A DNA stretch of 64,000 nt from Streptomyces sp. AM 2-1-1. GTDB taxonomy: Bacteria > Actinomycetota > Actinomycetes > Streptomycetales > Streptomycetaceae. The stretch is from assembly GCF_029167645.1 (NCBI RefSeq), contig NZ_CP119147.1:6404501-6468500 (forward strand), written 5' to 3'. The notes under the pieces were generated by a model. It searched no databases and was not told the origin of the DNA. It saw nothing but the letters and a program-made list of their open reading frames with translations. A program made the translations under genes and the position numbers. Shown here in pieces: positions 53,756-62,414 of the stretch; position 1 is the first letter of the stretch, and every line of letters begins with the position of its first letter.

Positions 53756-53892
53756 GCCCCCATCTTGCCTGGCTTCCGTCCGGATGAGGGAACCGGACGG
53801 CCCGACGAAGATCACGGGCGGTACGCTTCCCACTCAACTCGGCCGCGCCGCAACGGCGTCGGCCGCACCACGTTCTGGGGGCGGAAAAGACC

Positions 53893-54684
53893 ATGATGGG
53901 ACCGGCACACTCACTGTCCGGGGCGGCTGCCTGGCTCGGGGTGGGGGCGGCTGCCGCCGCCACGGGTCACACCATGCCCTGGCCGGTCCTCGTCGTCGGA
54001 GCGCTGATCACGGCGGGAGCCGCCCTCGCACCCGACCTGGACCACAAGTCGGCCACCATCTCGCGCGCCTTCGGCCCGGTGTCCAAGCTGGTCTGCGAGG
54101 TCGTCGACAAGATCTCGTACGCCGTCTACAAGGCCACCCGGGGCGCCGGCGACCCCCGGCGCACCGGCGGCCACCGCACCCTCACCCACACCTGGCTGTG
54201 GGCGGTCCTCACCGGGGCCGTCGCCTCTGGCGCCGCGATCCTCGGCGGACGCTGGGCGGTCCTCGCGATCCTCTTCGTCCACCTGGTGCTCGCCGTCGAA
54301 GGGCTGCTCTGGCGGGCCGCCCGCGTCTCCAGCGACGTACTGGTCTGGCTGCTCGGCGCGACCAGCGCCTGGATCCTCGCCGGCGTGCTGGACCAGCCCG
54401 GCCACGGCTCGAACTGGTTCTTCGACGCGCCCGGCCAGGAGTACATGTGGCTCGGGCTGCCGATCCTCCTCGGTGCCCTCGTCCACGACATCGGCGACGC
54501 CCTGACGGTCTCGGGCTGCCCGATCCTCTGGCCCATCCCGCTCGGTCGCAAGCGGTGGTACGCCCTGGGGCCCCCGAAGGCGATGCGGTTCCGGGCCGGC
54601 AGCTGGGTGGAGCTGAAGGTGCTGATGCCCGTGTTCATGGTGCTCGGAGGACTCGGCGCGGCAGGCGCCCTCAACATCATCTGA
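53893..54684 (+). CDS. YdjM-like metal-dependent hydrolase family membrane protein
   Basis: 263 aa from ATG 53893. Membrane helices include TMPWPVLVVGALITAGAALAPDL, LWAVLTGAVASGAAILGG and AILFVHLVLAVEGLLW. The family motifs are APDLDHKSATISR, with Asp and His, and GHRTLTHTW, with two His, which together suggest a metal site at the membrane surface, as in the inner-membrane LexA-regulated YdjM proteins. Function unknown. Divergent from the helicase gene across 137 bp. Confidence 0.85.
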   Translation: MMGPAHSLSGAAAWLGVGAAAAATGHTMPWPVLVVGALITAGAALAPDLDHKSATISRAFGPVSKLVCEVVDKISYAVYKATRGAGDPRRTGGHRTLTHTWLWAVLTGAVASGAAILGGRWAVLAILFVHLVLAVEGLLWRAARVSSDVLVWLLGATSAWILAGVLDQPGHGSNWFFDAPGQEYMWLGLPILLGALVHDIGDALTVSGCPILWPIPLGRKRWYALGPPKAMRFRAGSWVELKVLMPVFMVLGGLGAAGALNII

Positions 54685-54729
54685 ACGGGCCTCCGGGCGG
54701 TACGCCCGTGCCCGTAGGACCATGGGCCC

Positions 54730-56277
54730 ATGCTGCTCATCCGGCTCGCCCAGGTCTCGCTGCAGGTCGCCGCCGCCCCCGCCCGGAACCGGAAGGTCGA
54801 CCTGCTGGCCGGCCTGTTCCGGGACGCGGCCCCCGAGGACGTCCCGGTCGTCATCCCGTACCTCGCCGGACGCCTCCCGCAGGGGAGGCTCGGCATCGGC
54901 TGGTCCCAGCTCGGCGACCCCGTCGCGCCCGCCGCCTCGGCCACGCTCACCGTCGCGCACACCGACGCCGAGCTGACCGCGATCGGCGCCCTGACCGGCA
55001 CCGGTTCCCGGGCCGCCCGCACCGAGCGGCTGCGCGCCCTGCTGGGCGCGGCCACCGCCGACGAGCAGCACTTCCTGCGGTCGTTGCTCCTCGGCGAGCT
55101 GCGCCAGGGCGCACTGGACGCGATCGCGGTGGACGCGCTGGCGCGCGCCTCCGGCGCGGCGGGCGCCGAGGTGCGCCGGGCGGTCATGCTCGCCGGTTCG
55201 CTGCGGGACGTCGCGGTCGTCCTGCTCGCCGACGGCCCCGAAGCGCTCGCCCGCTTCCGGCTCACGGTGGGACGCCCCGTCCACCCGATGCTCGCCCACA
55301 CCGCCGCCACCGTCGGAGAGGCGATCGACAAGCTGGGCGGCTGCGTGGTCGAGGAGAAACTCGACGGCATCCGCGTCCAGGTGCACCGGGACGCCACCGG
55401 CGTACACGCCTACACCCGCACGCTCGACGACATCACCGACCGGCTCCCCGACGTGGTGGCCGCCGTCGCCGGCTTCCCCGGCGAGCGCTTCATCCTCGAC
55501 GGCGAGGTGATCGCGCTCGGCCCGGACGGCCGGCCGCGCCCCTTCCAGGAGATCGCCGGCCGCGTGGGCTCCCGGCGCGACGTCGCCCGGGCGGCGGCCG
55601 AGCTGCCGGTCCTGCCGGTCTTCTTCGACGTCCTCGCCGTCGACGACGAGGACCTGCTCGACCAGCCGCTCACCGCCCGCCACGAGGCCCTCGCCCGCCT
55701 GGTCCCCGAACGGATGCGGGTGCGCCGCACCGTCGTGCCCGCTTCCCAGGAGGGCGCGGCCGACTCCGACGCCAGGGCCGCCGCCGAGGCCTTCTCCGCC
55801 GCCACCCTCGAACGCGGCCACGAGGGCGTCGTCGTCAAGGAGCTCACCGCCCCCTACAGCGCGGGCCGCCGGGGCGCCTCCTGGCTCAAGGTGAAGCCGG
55901 TGCACACCCTGGACCTCCTCGTCCTGGCCGCCGAATGGGGCAGCGGCCGGCGCACCGGGAAGCTCTCCAACCTCCACCTCGGCGCACGGGGCCCCGACGG
56001 TGTCCCCGTCATGCTCGGCAAGACCTTCAAGGGCCTCACCGACCAGCTGCTCGCCTGGCAGACCGAACGCCTGCTCGCGCTCTCCACCGGCGACGACGGG
56101 CACGTCGTGACCGTTCGGCCGGAACTCGTCGTCGAGATCGCCTACGACGGCCTGCAGCGCTCCACCCGCTACCCGGCGGGCGTCACCCTGCGCTTCGCCC
56201 GGGTCCTGCGCTACCGCGAGGACAAACCCGCACAGGAGGCGGACACCGTCGCCACGGTCCTGGCGGGCCACAGCTGA
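54730..56277 (+). CDS. ligB: ATP-dependent DNA ligase
   Basis: 515 aa from ATG 54730. The N-terminal DNA-binding helical domain (about 1-200) is followed by the nucleotidyltransferase core: motif I VVEEKLDGIRVQVHR with the adenylated Lys, motif III ILDGEVIALGPDGRP, motif IIIa VFFDVLAVDD, motif IV EGVVVKELTAPY and motif V SWLKVKPVH. The OB-fold end carries LEIAYDGLQRSTRYPAGVTLRFARVLR. It seals nicks using ATP; the main replicative NAD-ligase would be elsewhere. Accessory, repair-type role (inference). Ends at a strong hairpin. Confidence 0.94.
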   Translation: MLLIRLAQVSLQVAAAPARNRKVDLLAGLFRDAAPEDVPVVIPYLAGRLPQGRLGIGWSQLGDPVAPAASATLTVAHTDAELTAIGALTGTGSRAARTERLRALLGAATADEQHFLRSLLLGELRQGALDAIAVDALARASGAAGAEVRRAVMLAGSLRDVAVVLLADGPEALARFRLTVGRPVHPMLAHTAATVGEAIDKLGGCVVEEKLDGIRVQVHRDATGVHAYTRTLDDITDRLPDVVAAVAGFPGERFILDGEVIALGPDGRPRPFQEIAGRVGSRRDVARAAAELPVLPVFFDVLAVDDEDLLDQPLTARHEALARLVPERMRVRRTVVPASQEGAADSDARAAAEAFSAATLERGHEGVVVKELTAPYSAGRRGASWLKVKPVHTLDLLVLAAEWGSGRRTGKLSNLHLGARGPDGVPVMLGKTFKGLTDQLLAWQTERLLALSTGDDGHVVTVRPELVVEIAYDGLQRSTRYPAGVTLRFARVLRYREDKPAQEADTVATVLAGHS

Positions 56278-56283
56278 CCGGAT

Positions 56284-56354
56284 CGGATCCCCGTACGAGG
56301 GACGGCGCCGCCCGGAAACCTCCCGGGCGGCGCCGTCCCTGGTACGGGGATCCG
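56284..56354. terminator. 32-bp stem hairpin terminator
   Basis: Arms 56284-56315 and 56323-56354 pair with one mismatch over 32 bp and a 7-nt loop. The outer arm reads CGGATCCCCGTAC. It lies between the convergent ligase (ends 56277) and NDH-2 (ends 56361) genes and must terminate both. Confidence 0.92.
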
Positions 56355-56360
56355 CACGCG

Positions 56361-57722
56361 TCACACCCGCTTGGCGGCGGACGCCGTGTGCGCCCGGATC
56401 TCCTCGGGGCTCAGATAGGCGTCCGTGTACTCGAAGTCGCGCAGCGTCGCCGGCTTGCGCGCCTGGAAGCCGGTGCGGACGAAATCGTCGCCGGCCGCCG
56501 CGTTGAGCAGCCAGTTGGTGAGCACCCGGGTCTTGGCCACGTTGGTCCGCAGCGCCGACCAGTGGTAACCGCGTGCCACGGCCTGCGCGGGGAGGCCCTT
56601 CAACTCGATCCCGAGCGGCTTGGAGACGGCGTCCCGGCCCCCCAGGTCCACGACCAGACCCAGATCCTTGTGCTCGTACGGCTGGAGGGCGCTCCCGCGC
56701 AGCGACGCGAGGACGTTGTCGGCCACCACACGGCCCTGGCGCATCGAGTGCTGCGCGGTCGGCGGGCAGATCGCCCCGTCCCCCTTGGCGAGGTCGGGTA
56801 CGGCCGCCGCGTCGCCCAGCGCGAACACCCCGTCGGCGCCCCGGAGTGCCATCTCGGGCGTCACCGCGAGCCGCCCGCGCACCGTCTCGGCGTCCAGCGT
56901 GGCGATCAGCGGACTCGCTGCCACCCCCGCCGTCCAGATCAGGGTGCGGCAGGGCAGCACCCGCCCGTCGGTGAACGTCACCTGGTCCGGCCGCGCTTCC
57001 GCGATCGACACACCCAGCGACACTTCGATGCCGCGCTTGCGCAGGATCTCCATGGCACTGAGCCCGAGCTTGTCACCCAGCTCCGGCATGAGCTTGGGGG
57101 CGATGTCGATCAGGTGCCACTTGATCAGCTTCGGGTCGAGGCGCGGGTAGTGCTTCACGGCGTTGGTCGTCAGCCGCTGGAGGCAGGCCGCCGTCTCGGT
57201 ACCGGCGTACCCGCCGCCCACCACGACGAACTGGAGCCGCGACGCCCGCTCCGCCTCGTCCTGGCTGGCGTCGGCGACGTCGAGCTGCTCGATGACGTGG
57301 TCCCGGACGTACGCGGCCTCGGCGAGCGTCTTCATGCCCCGGGCGTTGTCCAGCAGCCCGGGAATGTCGAAGGTACGGGTCACACTTCCGGCGGCGAGCA
57401 CGATGTAGTCGTACGGCTCGTTCACGATCTCGTCCGTGATCTTGCGGATCACACAGATCTTCGCCTTGGTGTCCACCCCGATGGCCCCGCCCGGCACGAT
57501 CCTCGTGCGGTGACGGCTGCTGCGCCGCAGCGACACGGCCACCGACTGCGGGGTGAGCACACCGGACGCGACCTGGGGCAGGAGCGGCAGGTAGAGCTGG
57601 TAGGAGAACGGCGTGACGAGCGTGATCTGCGCTTCTCCCGGCGAGAGCCGACGTTCCAGTCGGCGCACGCACTCGACACCGGCGAAGCCGGCGCCGACGA
57701 CGAGAATCCTGGGTGGTGCCAC
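56361..57722 (-). CDS. ndh: Type II NADH dehydrogenase (NDH-2)
   Basis: 453 aa. Two Rossmann motifs: VVGAGFAGVECVRRLE (FAD) and VVGGGYAGTETAACLQRL (NADH). Other NDH-2 blocks: TPFSYQLYLPLLPQVASGVLTP, YDYIVLAAGSVTRTFDIPG, LIWTAGVAASPLIATL, GVFALGDAAAVPD and CPPTAQHSMRQGRVVADNV. It passes electrons from NADH to menaquinone without proton pumping. Streptomyces often keep several copies. Single gene, ending at the shared terminator. Confidence 0.95.
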   Translation of the reverse strand: MAPPRILVVGAGFAGVECVRRLERRLSPGEAQITLVTPFSYQLYLPLLPQVASGVLTPQSVAVSLRRSSRHRTRIVPGGAIGVDTKAKICVIRKITDEIVNEPYDYIVLAAGSVTRTFDIPGLLDNARGMKTLAEAAYVRDHVIEQLDVADASQDEAERASRLQFVVVGGGYAGTETAACLQRLTTNAVKHYPRLDPKLIKWHLIDIAPKLMPELGDKLGLSAMEILRKRGIEVSLGVSIAEARPDQVTFTDGRVLPCRTLIWTAGVAASPLIATLDAETVRGRLAVTPEMALRGADGVFALGDAAAVPDLAKGDGAICPPTAQHSMRQGRVVADNVLASLRGSALQPYEHKDLGLVVDLGGRDAVSKPLGIELKGLPAQAVARGYHWSALRTNVAKTRVLTNWLLNAAAGDDFVRTGFQARKPATLRDFEYTDAYLSPEEIRAHTASAAKRV

Positions 57723-57947
57723 GGTGTGCGTCCCTTCTCAAGGCTACGCGGTCGTGTCTCACCTGCCCCGAAGTCCGGGCGGGTCACCTCACATCCTCAC
57801 CGCACACCCCCGAACCCGCCTCCCGGCCCGGGAGATCGGGGACCGGACCGGACGGCCGCCACCGGCGGACCGCGCCCGACCGGGGGCCCAGGGACCCGCG
57901 CACGGGTCCCAGGGCCCGGGGGCGCGGAGGGCAGGTCGGGCGGACCG

Positions 57948-60900
57948 TCAGTAGACGTCCCGGACGTAGCGCTTGTCCGCGGCGAGCCGTCGGACGTAGG
58001 CGGCGGCCTCGTCCCGCTCCATGGCGCCGTGGGTGACGGCGATGTCTCTCAGAGCGCGGTCCACGTCCTTGGCCATGCGGCCGGCGTCACCGCAGACGTA
58101 GAAGTGCGCGCCGGACCGGAGCCACTGCCACAGACGGGGGCCGTGCTCGCGCATCCGGTCCTGGACGTAGACCTTGTTGCGCTGGTCGCGGGAGAAGGCG
58201 AGGTCGAGCCGGTCGAGATGACCGGACGCCCGGTAAGCCTCCAGCTCCCGCCGGTGGTAGTAGTCGGTGGCCCGGCGCTGCTCGCCGAAGAAGAGCCAGT
58301 TGGGGCCGGTGTGGCCGCGGGCCCGGCGGTCTTCGAGGAACCCGATGAACGGGGCCACCCCGGTGCCGGGTCCGACCATGATCATGGGCGTCGCGGGGTC
58401 CGCGGGCGGCCGGAAGTGCGGGGAGCGCTGCACGAAGACCTGGACCGGGCCGTCGTCCGCGTGGTCGGCGAGGTAGGTGGAGCAGACCCCCGTGCGGTCG
58501 CGGCCGAGGCGGTTGGTCCAGCGGACCACCGAGACGGTGAGTCGGACCTCGCCGGGGTGGGCCAGCGGGCTGGAGGATATGGAGTACAAGCGGGGCTGGA
58601 GGCGGGCGAGGGCCCCGGCCCACTCGGCCGCCGACGCGCGGACCGGGTACTCGGCGACGATGTCGGCGGCCTGCCGGCCCCAGCTCCACTTCGCGAGCGC
58701 GTCCTTGTTGTCCGGACGCAGCAGCCGCTTCAGGTCGTGGCTGCCGGTCCGTTCGGTGAGGAACCGCAGCAGGCCGGTGCCGGGCCGGGATATGTCCAGC
58801 CGGGTGCGCAGCGCCTCCGAAAGGGCGAGCGGGACACCGTCGCCGAGGTCCACCGGTTCCTCCGGGTCGAGCCCGGTGAGGGCCAGCCACTCGGCGGTGA
58901 GCCCCGTGCTGTTGGCCGGCCACACGCCGAGGGCGTCCCCGGCGTCGTAGGCGAGCTCGCCGTCACGGGTGTCGAACGCGAACTCCCGTACCTCCTTCGC
59001 GGAACCCGGAAGGCTCAGCAGCCGGTTGCCCACGAGCAGGGTGGCGAAGGGCGACGCCCGGGTGTGGCGGACCGGAGCGGGCGGCTCGGGGGCCACCGAC
59101 GCGGTGGCGGGGGAAGGCGACACCGGCACGGACACGGACGTCCGGTCCGGCGTCCCACCGTCACTCTCCGCGAGCGCGGTGAGGACCTGGCCGAGCCACG
59201 CTTCGGCCCGCTCCCCGAAATCGGGTTCGCAGTCGGCACGCGGTACCAGGCGGGTCGCGCCGAGGGCGGCGAAGCGCTCGTCGAGCCGGCGTCCGTGGCC
59301 GCAGAAGTCGTCGTAGGCCGAGTCGCCCAGGGCGAGGACCGCGTAACGGAGCCCTTCCAGCCGTCCGGTCTCCTCGGTGGTGAGAGAGAGCCAGAAATCG
59401 CTGCCGTTGTCGGGGGCTTCGCCGTCACCGAAGGTGCTGGTGACGAGGAGGACGTCGGTCCCGGGGGTGAGGTGGGCCGATGACGCCTCGGCCATCGCGA
59501 GGAGCTCGGGAGCGCGGCCCGCCCGCGTGAGGTGCGCGACCGCGCCCCGGGCGAACTCCTCGGCGTTGCCGGTCTGCGAGGCCCACAGCACGACGAGCCG
59601 GCGGCCGGCAACCGCCGGGCCGCCGTCCGCCGCGTCCGCCGGGGTCGGCGTCCCGCCCTGGGTGTCGGTGCGGCCCGGGGCGCCGGTGCGGGAGAACATC
59701 CCCGCGAGGACACCGTCGACCCACAGGGCGTGTCCGGTGTCGAAGGGCGCGCCCGGCGGCAGTACGGGTACGCCCGAGGTGGGCGGTGCGGCGGCGAGAC
59801 CGGAGAGGTACCCGGAGAGGTAGCGCCGCTCCGGCTCGGCCAGCGGGGGCGGAACGAGATCGCCCAGGCCGAGCAGCGCGGCGAGCGCCCCGGCGGGCGA
59901 GCCGGCGGGTCCGCCCGCCGCTGCGGCCGGTACGGAGACGGGGGCCGAGGTCACGGGCGTGGTCTCCGGTTCGGTGCCCGGGCGGGCCGCCGGGACGGGA
60001 GCGGCGGTCCGGGCGAGGGTGACGGCGCAGACCTTCAGCTCCGGCTGGAAGGAGAGCGGATCGACGGCGTCGTTGGTGACGGCGTTGATGCTGAGGTACT
60101 CGCCGAACAGGTCGTGCCAGTGGAAGGGGGCGAACACGGTCCCCGGCCGGACCCGGTCGGTGACCACGACCGGCAGGACGGCACGCCCGCGCCGGGAGGC
60201 CACCTCCAGGTGGTCGCCCTCCGCGACGCCCAGGGCCCGCGCGTCCTCCGGATGGACCTCCACGAACGGCCCGGGGGTGAGCCGGTTGAGCTTGGCCACC
60301 TTGCCCGTCTTGGTCATCGTGTGCCACTGGTGCTGCAGGCGGCCCGTGTTGAGGAGGTAGGGGAAGTCGTCGTCGGGGAGTTCGGCCGCGGGCAGGTGCG
60401 GGCGGGCGAAGAAACGGGCGCGGCCGCTCGCCGTGGGGAAGGCCAGGCGGGGGCGGGTACCGTCCTCGCGCTCCAGCAGCGTCTGACTGACGCCGTCGTT
60501 GAGGTAGCGGACCGGGTTGCGGTCCGGCCCGTCGGCCGCCGGGGCCGGCCACTGGACGGAGGTGGCGCGCAGCCGGTCGTACGTCACCCCGCGCAGGTCC
60601 CAGCCGGTCGCCGGGTTCCACGCCCGCTTGAGCTCCTCGAACACCTCCTCCGCGCAGGTGTACGTGAACCCCTCGGCGAAGCCCATCGCACAGGCCACCC
60701 GGGCGATCAACTGCCAGTCGGGAAGCGCCTGTCCGGGCGGATCGACGACCCCCTGGACGAGCGAGAGGTTACGCTCCGAGTTGACCATGACCCCGTCCGA
60801 CTCCGCCCACAGCGTCGCGGGCAGCACCACGTCGGCGTAGGCGTTGGTCTCGGTCTGCGCGAACACGTCCTGGGTGATGACGAGTTCGGCCGCCTCCAGA

Positions 60901-62186
60901 CCGGCGATCACGGTCTTGCGGTTGGCGACCGAGGCGACCGGGTTGGTGCAGATGATCCAGCACGCCTTGATGTCGCCGGCGGCCAACTGCTCGAACATCT
61001 CCACCGTGCCGTGTCCGACCTCGGTGCGGAGCGACCCTTCGGGGATCCGCCACAGCTCCTCGACGAAGGCGCGTTCGGCGTCGACCAGTACGGACCGCTG
61101 GCCCGGCAGGCCCGGGCCCATGTACCCCATCTCGCGCCCGCCCATGGCGTTGGGCTGACCCGTCAGCGAGAAGGGGCCGGAGCCGGGGCGGCAGATCGCA
61201 CCGGTGGCGAGGTGGAGGTTGACCAGAGCGTTGGTGTTCCAGGTGCCGTGGGTGGACTGGTTCAGCCCCATGGTCCAGCAGCTCATCCACTCGCCGGCCT
61301 CGCCGATCCACCGCGCGGCCAGCCGGATGTCCGCCTCCGGGATCCCGGTGATCTCCGCGACCCGGGAGGGGGTGTACTCCGCCAGGAACGCCGGCATCTC
61401 CTCCCATCCCTCGGTGAACGCGGCGACGAACTTCTCGTCGGTGTGGCCGTCCGCGACCAGCAGGTGCAGCAGCCCGTTCAGCAGAGCGAGGTCCGTACCG
61501 GGCCTGATCCGCAGGAAGAGGTCGGCCTTGTCGGCGGTGGCGGTGCGGCGCGGGTCGACGACGATCAGCTTGGCCCCGGACGCCTTCACCCGCTCCATCA
61601 TCCGCAGGAAGAGGACGGGGTGGCAGTCGGCCATGTTCGCGCCGATGACGAAGAACGCGTCCGCCCGGTCGAAGTCCTGGTACGAGCCGGGCGGACCGTC
61701 GGCGCCGAGCGACAGCTTGTAGCCGGTACCGGCGGAGGCCATGCACAGCCGGGAGTTCGACTCGATCCGGTTGGTGCGGACGAAGCCCTTGGCCAGCTTG
61801 TTCGCCAGGTACTGCGCCTCCAGGGACATCTGGCCCGAGACGTAGAAGGACAGTGCGTCCGGTCCGTGCTCGTCCAGGATCGCCCGCAGCCGGCCGGCGA
61901 CGGCGACGACGGCCTCGTCCACGTCCGTCTCCACCGGTTCGGCGCCGCGCTCGGCGCGCACCAGCGCGCGGCCCACCCGCCCGGGCGCGGACATCAGGTC
62001 GGCGCCGGTCGCCCCCTTGGTGCACAGCCGGCCGGCGTTGGCGGGATGCGCCTTGTCCCCGGACGCCTTCGCCACCCGGCGGCGGCCGTCCAAGGGGTCC
62101 CGTACCAGGTCGAGCACGATGCCGCAGCCGACGCCGCAGTACGAACAGACCGTACGGACGCCGCCGTCGTTCGAGCCAGATGCCAC
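57948..62186 (-). CDS. nasC: Nitrate reductase-flavodoxin-FNR fusion protein
   Basis: 1412 aa from GTG 62186. Three parts in one chain: (1) a molybdopterin nitrate reductase of NasC/NapA type with an N-terminal [4Fe-4S] motif (CSYCGVGCG, then RLCTKG) to about residue 725; (2) a Gly/Ala/Pro linker and a flavodoxin domain (about 864-1010; LWASQTGNAEEFARG); (3) an FAD-binding and NADP-binding reductase of the sulfite-reductase flavoprotein/CPR type (MVGPGTGVAPFIGF near 1267, ending YVRDVY). It could carry NAD(P)H electrons through FAD and FMN to molybdenum and so reduce nitrate without a partner. Annotated in some genomes as bifunctional nitrate reductase/sulfite reductase flavoprotein. The stop lies 225 bp from the NDH-2 start. 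Confidence 0.92.
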   Translation of the reverse strand: MASGSNDGGVRTVCSYCGVGCGIVLDLVRDPLDGRRRVAKASGDKAHPANAGRLCTKGATGADLMSAPGRVGRALVRAERGAEPVETDVDEAVVAVAGRLRAILDEHGPDALSFYVSGQMSLEAQYLANKLAKGFVRTNRIESNSRLCMASAGTGYKLSLGADGPPGSYQDFDRADAFFVIGANMADCHPVLFLRMMERVKASGAKLIVVDPRRTATADKADLFLRIRPGTDLALLNGLLHLLVADGHTDEKFVAAFTEGWEEMPAFLAEYTPSRVAEITGIPEADIRLAARWIGEAGEWMSCWTMGLNQSTHGTWNTNALVNLHLATGAICRPGSGPFSLTGQPNAMGGREMGYMGPGLPGQRSVLVDAERAFVEELWRIPEGSLRTEVGHGTVEMFEQLAAGDIKACWIICTNPVASVANRKTVIAGLEAAELVITQDVFAQTETNAYADVVLPATLWAESDGVMVNSERNLSLVQGVVDPPGQALPDWQLIARVACAMGFAEGFTYTCAEEVFEELKRAWNPATGWDLRGVTYDRLRATSVQWPAPAADGPDRNPVRYLNDGVSQTLLEREDGTRPRLAFPTASGRARFFARPHLPAAELPDDDFPYLLNTGRLQHQWHTMTKTGKVAKLNRLTPGPFVEVHPEDARALGVAEGDHLEVASRRGRAVLPVVVTDRVRPGTVFAPFHWHDLFGEYLSINAVTNDAVDPLSFQPELKVCAVTLARTAAPVPAARPGTEPETTPVTSAPVSVPAAAAGGPAGSPAGALAALLGLGDLVPPPLAEPERRYLSGYLSGLAAAPPTSGVPVLPPGAPFDTGHALWVDGVLAGMFSRTGAPGRTDTQGGTPTPADAADGGPAVAGRRLVVLWASQTGNAEEFARGAVAHLTRAGRAPELLAMAEASSAHLTPGTDVLLVTSTFGDGEAPDNGSDFWLSLTTEETGRLEGLRYAVLALGDSAYDDFCGHGRRLDERFAALGATRLVPRADCEPDFGERAEAWLGQVLTALAESDGGTPDRTSVSVPVSPSPATASVAPEPPAPVRHTRASPFATLLVGNRLLSLPGSAKEVREFAFDTRDGELAYDAGDALGVWPANSTGLTAEWLALTGLDPEEPVDLGDGVPLALSEALRTRLDISRPGTGLLRFLTERTGSHDLKRLLRPDNKDALAKWSWGRQAADIVAEYPVRASAAEWAGALARLQPRLYSISSSPLAHPGEVRLTVSVVRWTNRLGRDRTGVCSTYLADHADDGPVQVFVQRSPHFRPPADPATPMIMVGPGTGVAPFIGFLEDRRARGHTGPNWLFFGEQRRATDYYHRRELEAYRASGHLDRLDLAFSRDQRNKVYVQDRMREHGPRLWQWLRSGAHFYVCGDAGRMAKDVDRALRDIAVTHGAMERDEAAAYVRRLAADKRYVRDVY

Positions 62187-62347
62187 CGAACCCCCACCCC
62201 GCGGTGTGTGCCTTGCCTCCCTGCACCGTAGGAAGATCGAATTTCCGGACGGTGACGCGGCACGGGCACGGCGGGTTACTCCCCGCGCACACCCCCCGGG
62301 GGAGCCGTGTGAGGCGGGAGGGTGTGCGGCGGACCCGGGCTCCGGGG

Positions 62348-62402
62348 GTGCCCCCGGAGCCGGGAGTGCCCCCGGAGCCGGGAGTGCCCCCCGGAGCCGG
62401 GG
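62348..62402 (+). repeat. Three tandem 18/19-bp repeats
   Basis: Copies at 62348-62365, 62366-62383 (18 bp) and 62384-62402 (one extra C), with the unit GTGCCCCCGGAGCCGGGA. It lies between the stop of the ABC gene (62415) and the start of the nitrate reductase fusion (62186), both on the minus strand, so it is in the 5' region of the nitrate reductase transcript. Confidence 0.85.
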
Positions 62403-62414
62403 GTGCCGGTCCGC

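Noticed and set aside
53784..59483. Huge open frame of 1899 codons on the + strand
   Set aside because: It crosses real genes on both strands, lacks any domain and is antisense to the well-supported helicase, NDH-2 and nitrate reductase genes; it follows from high G+C composition.
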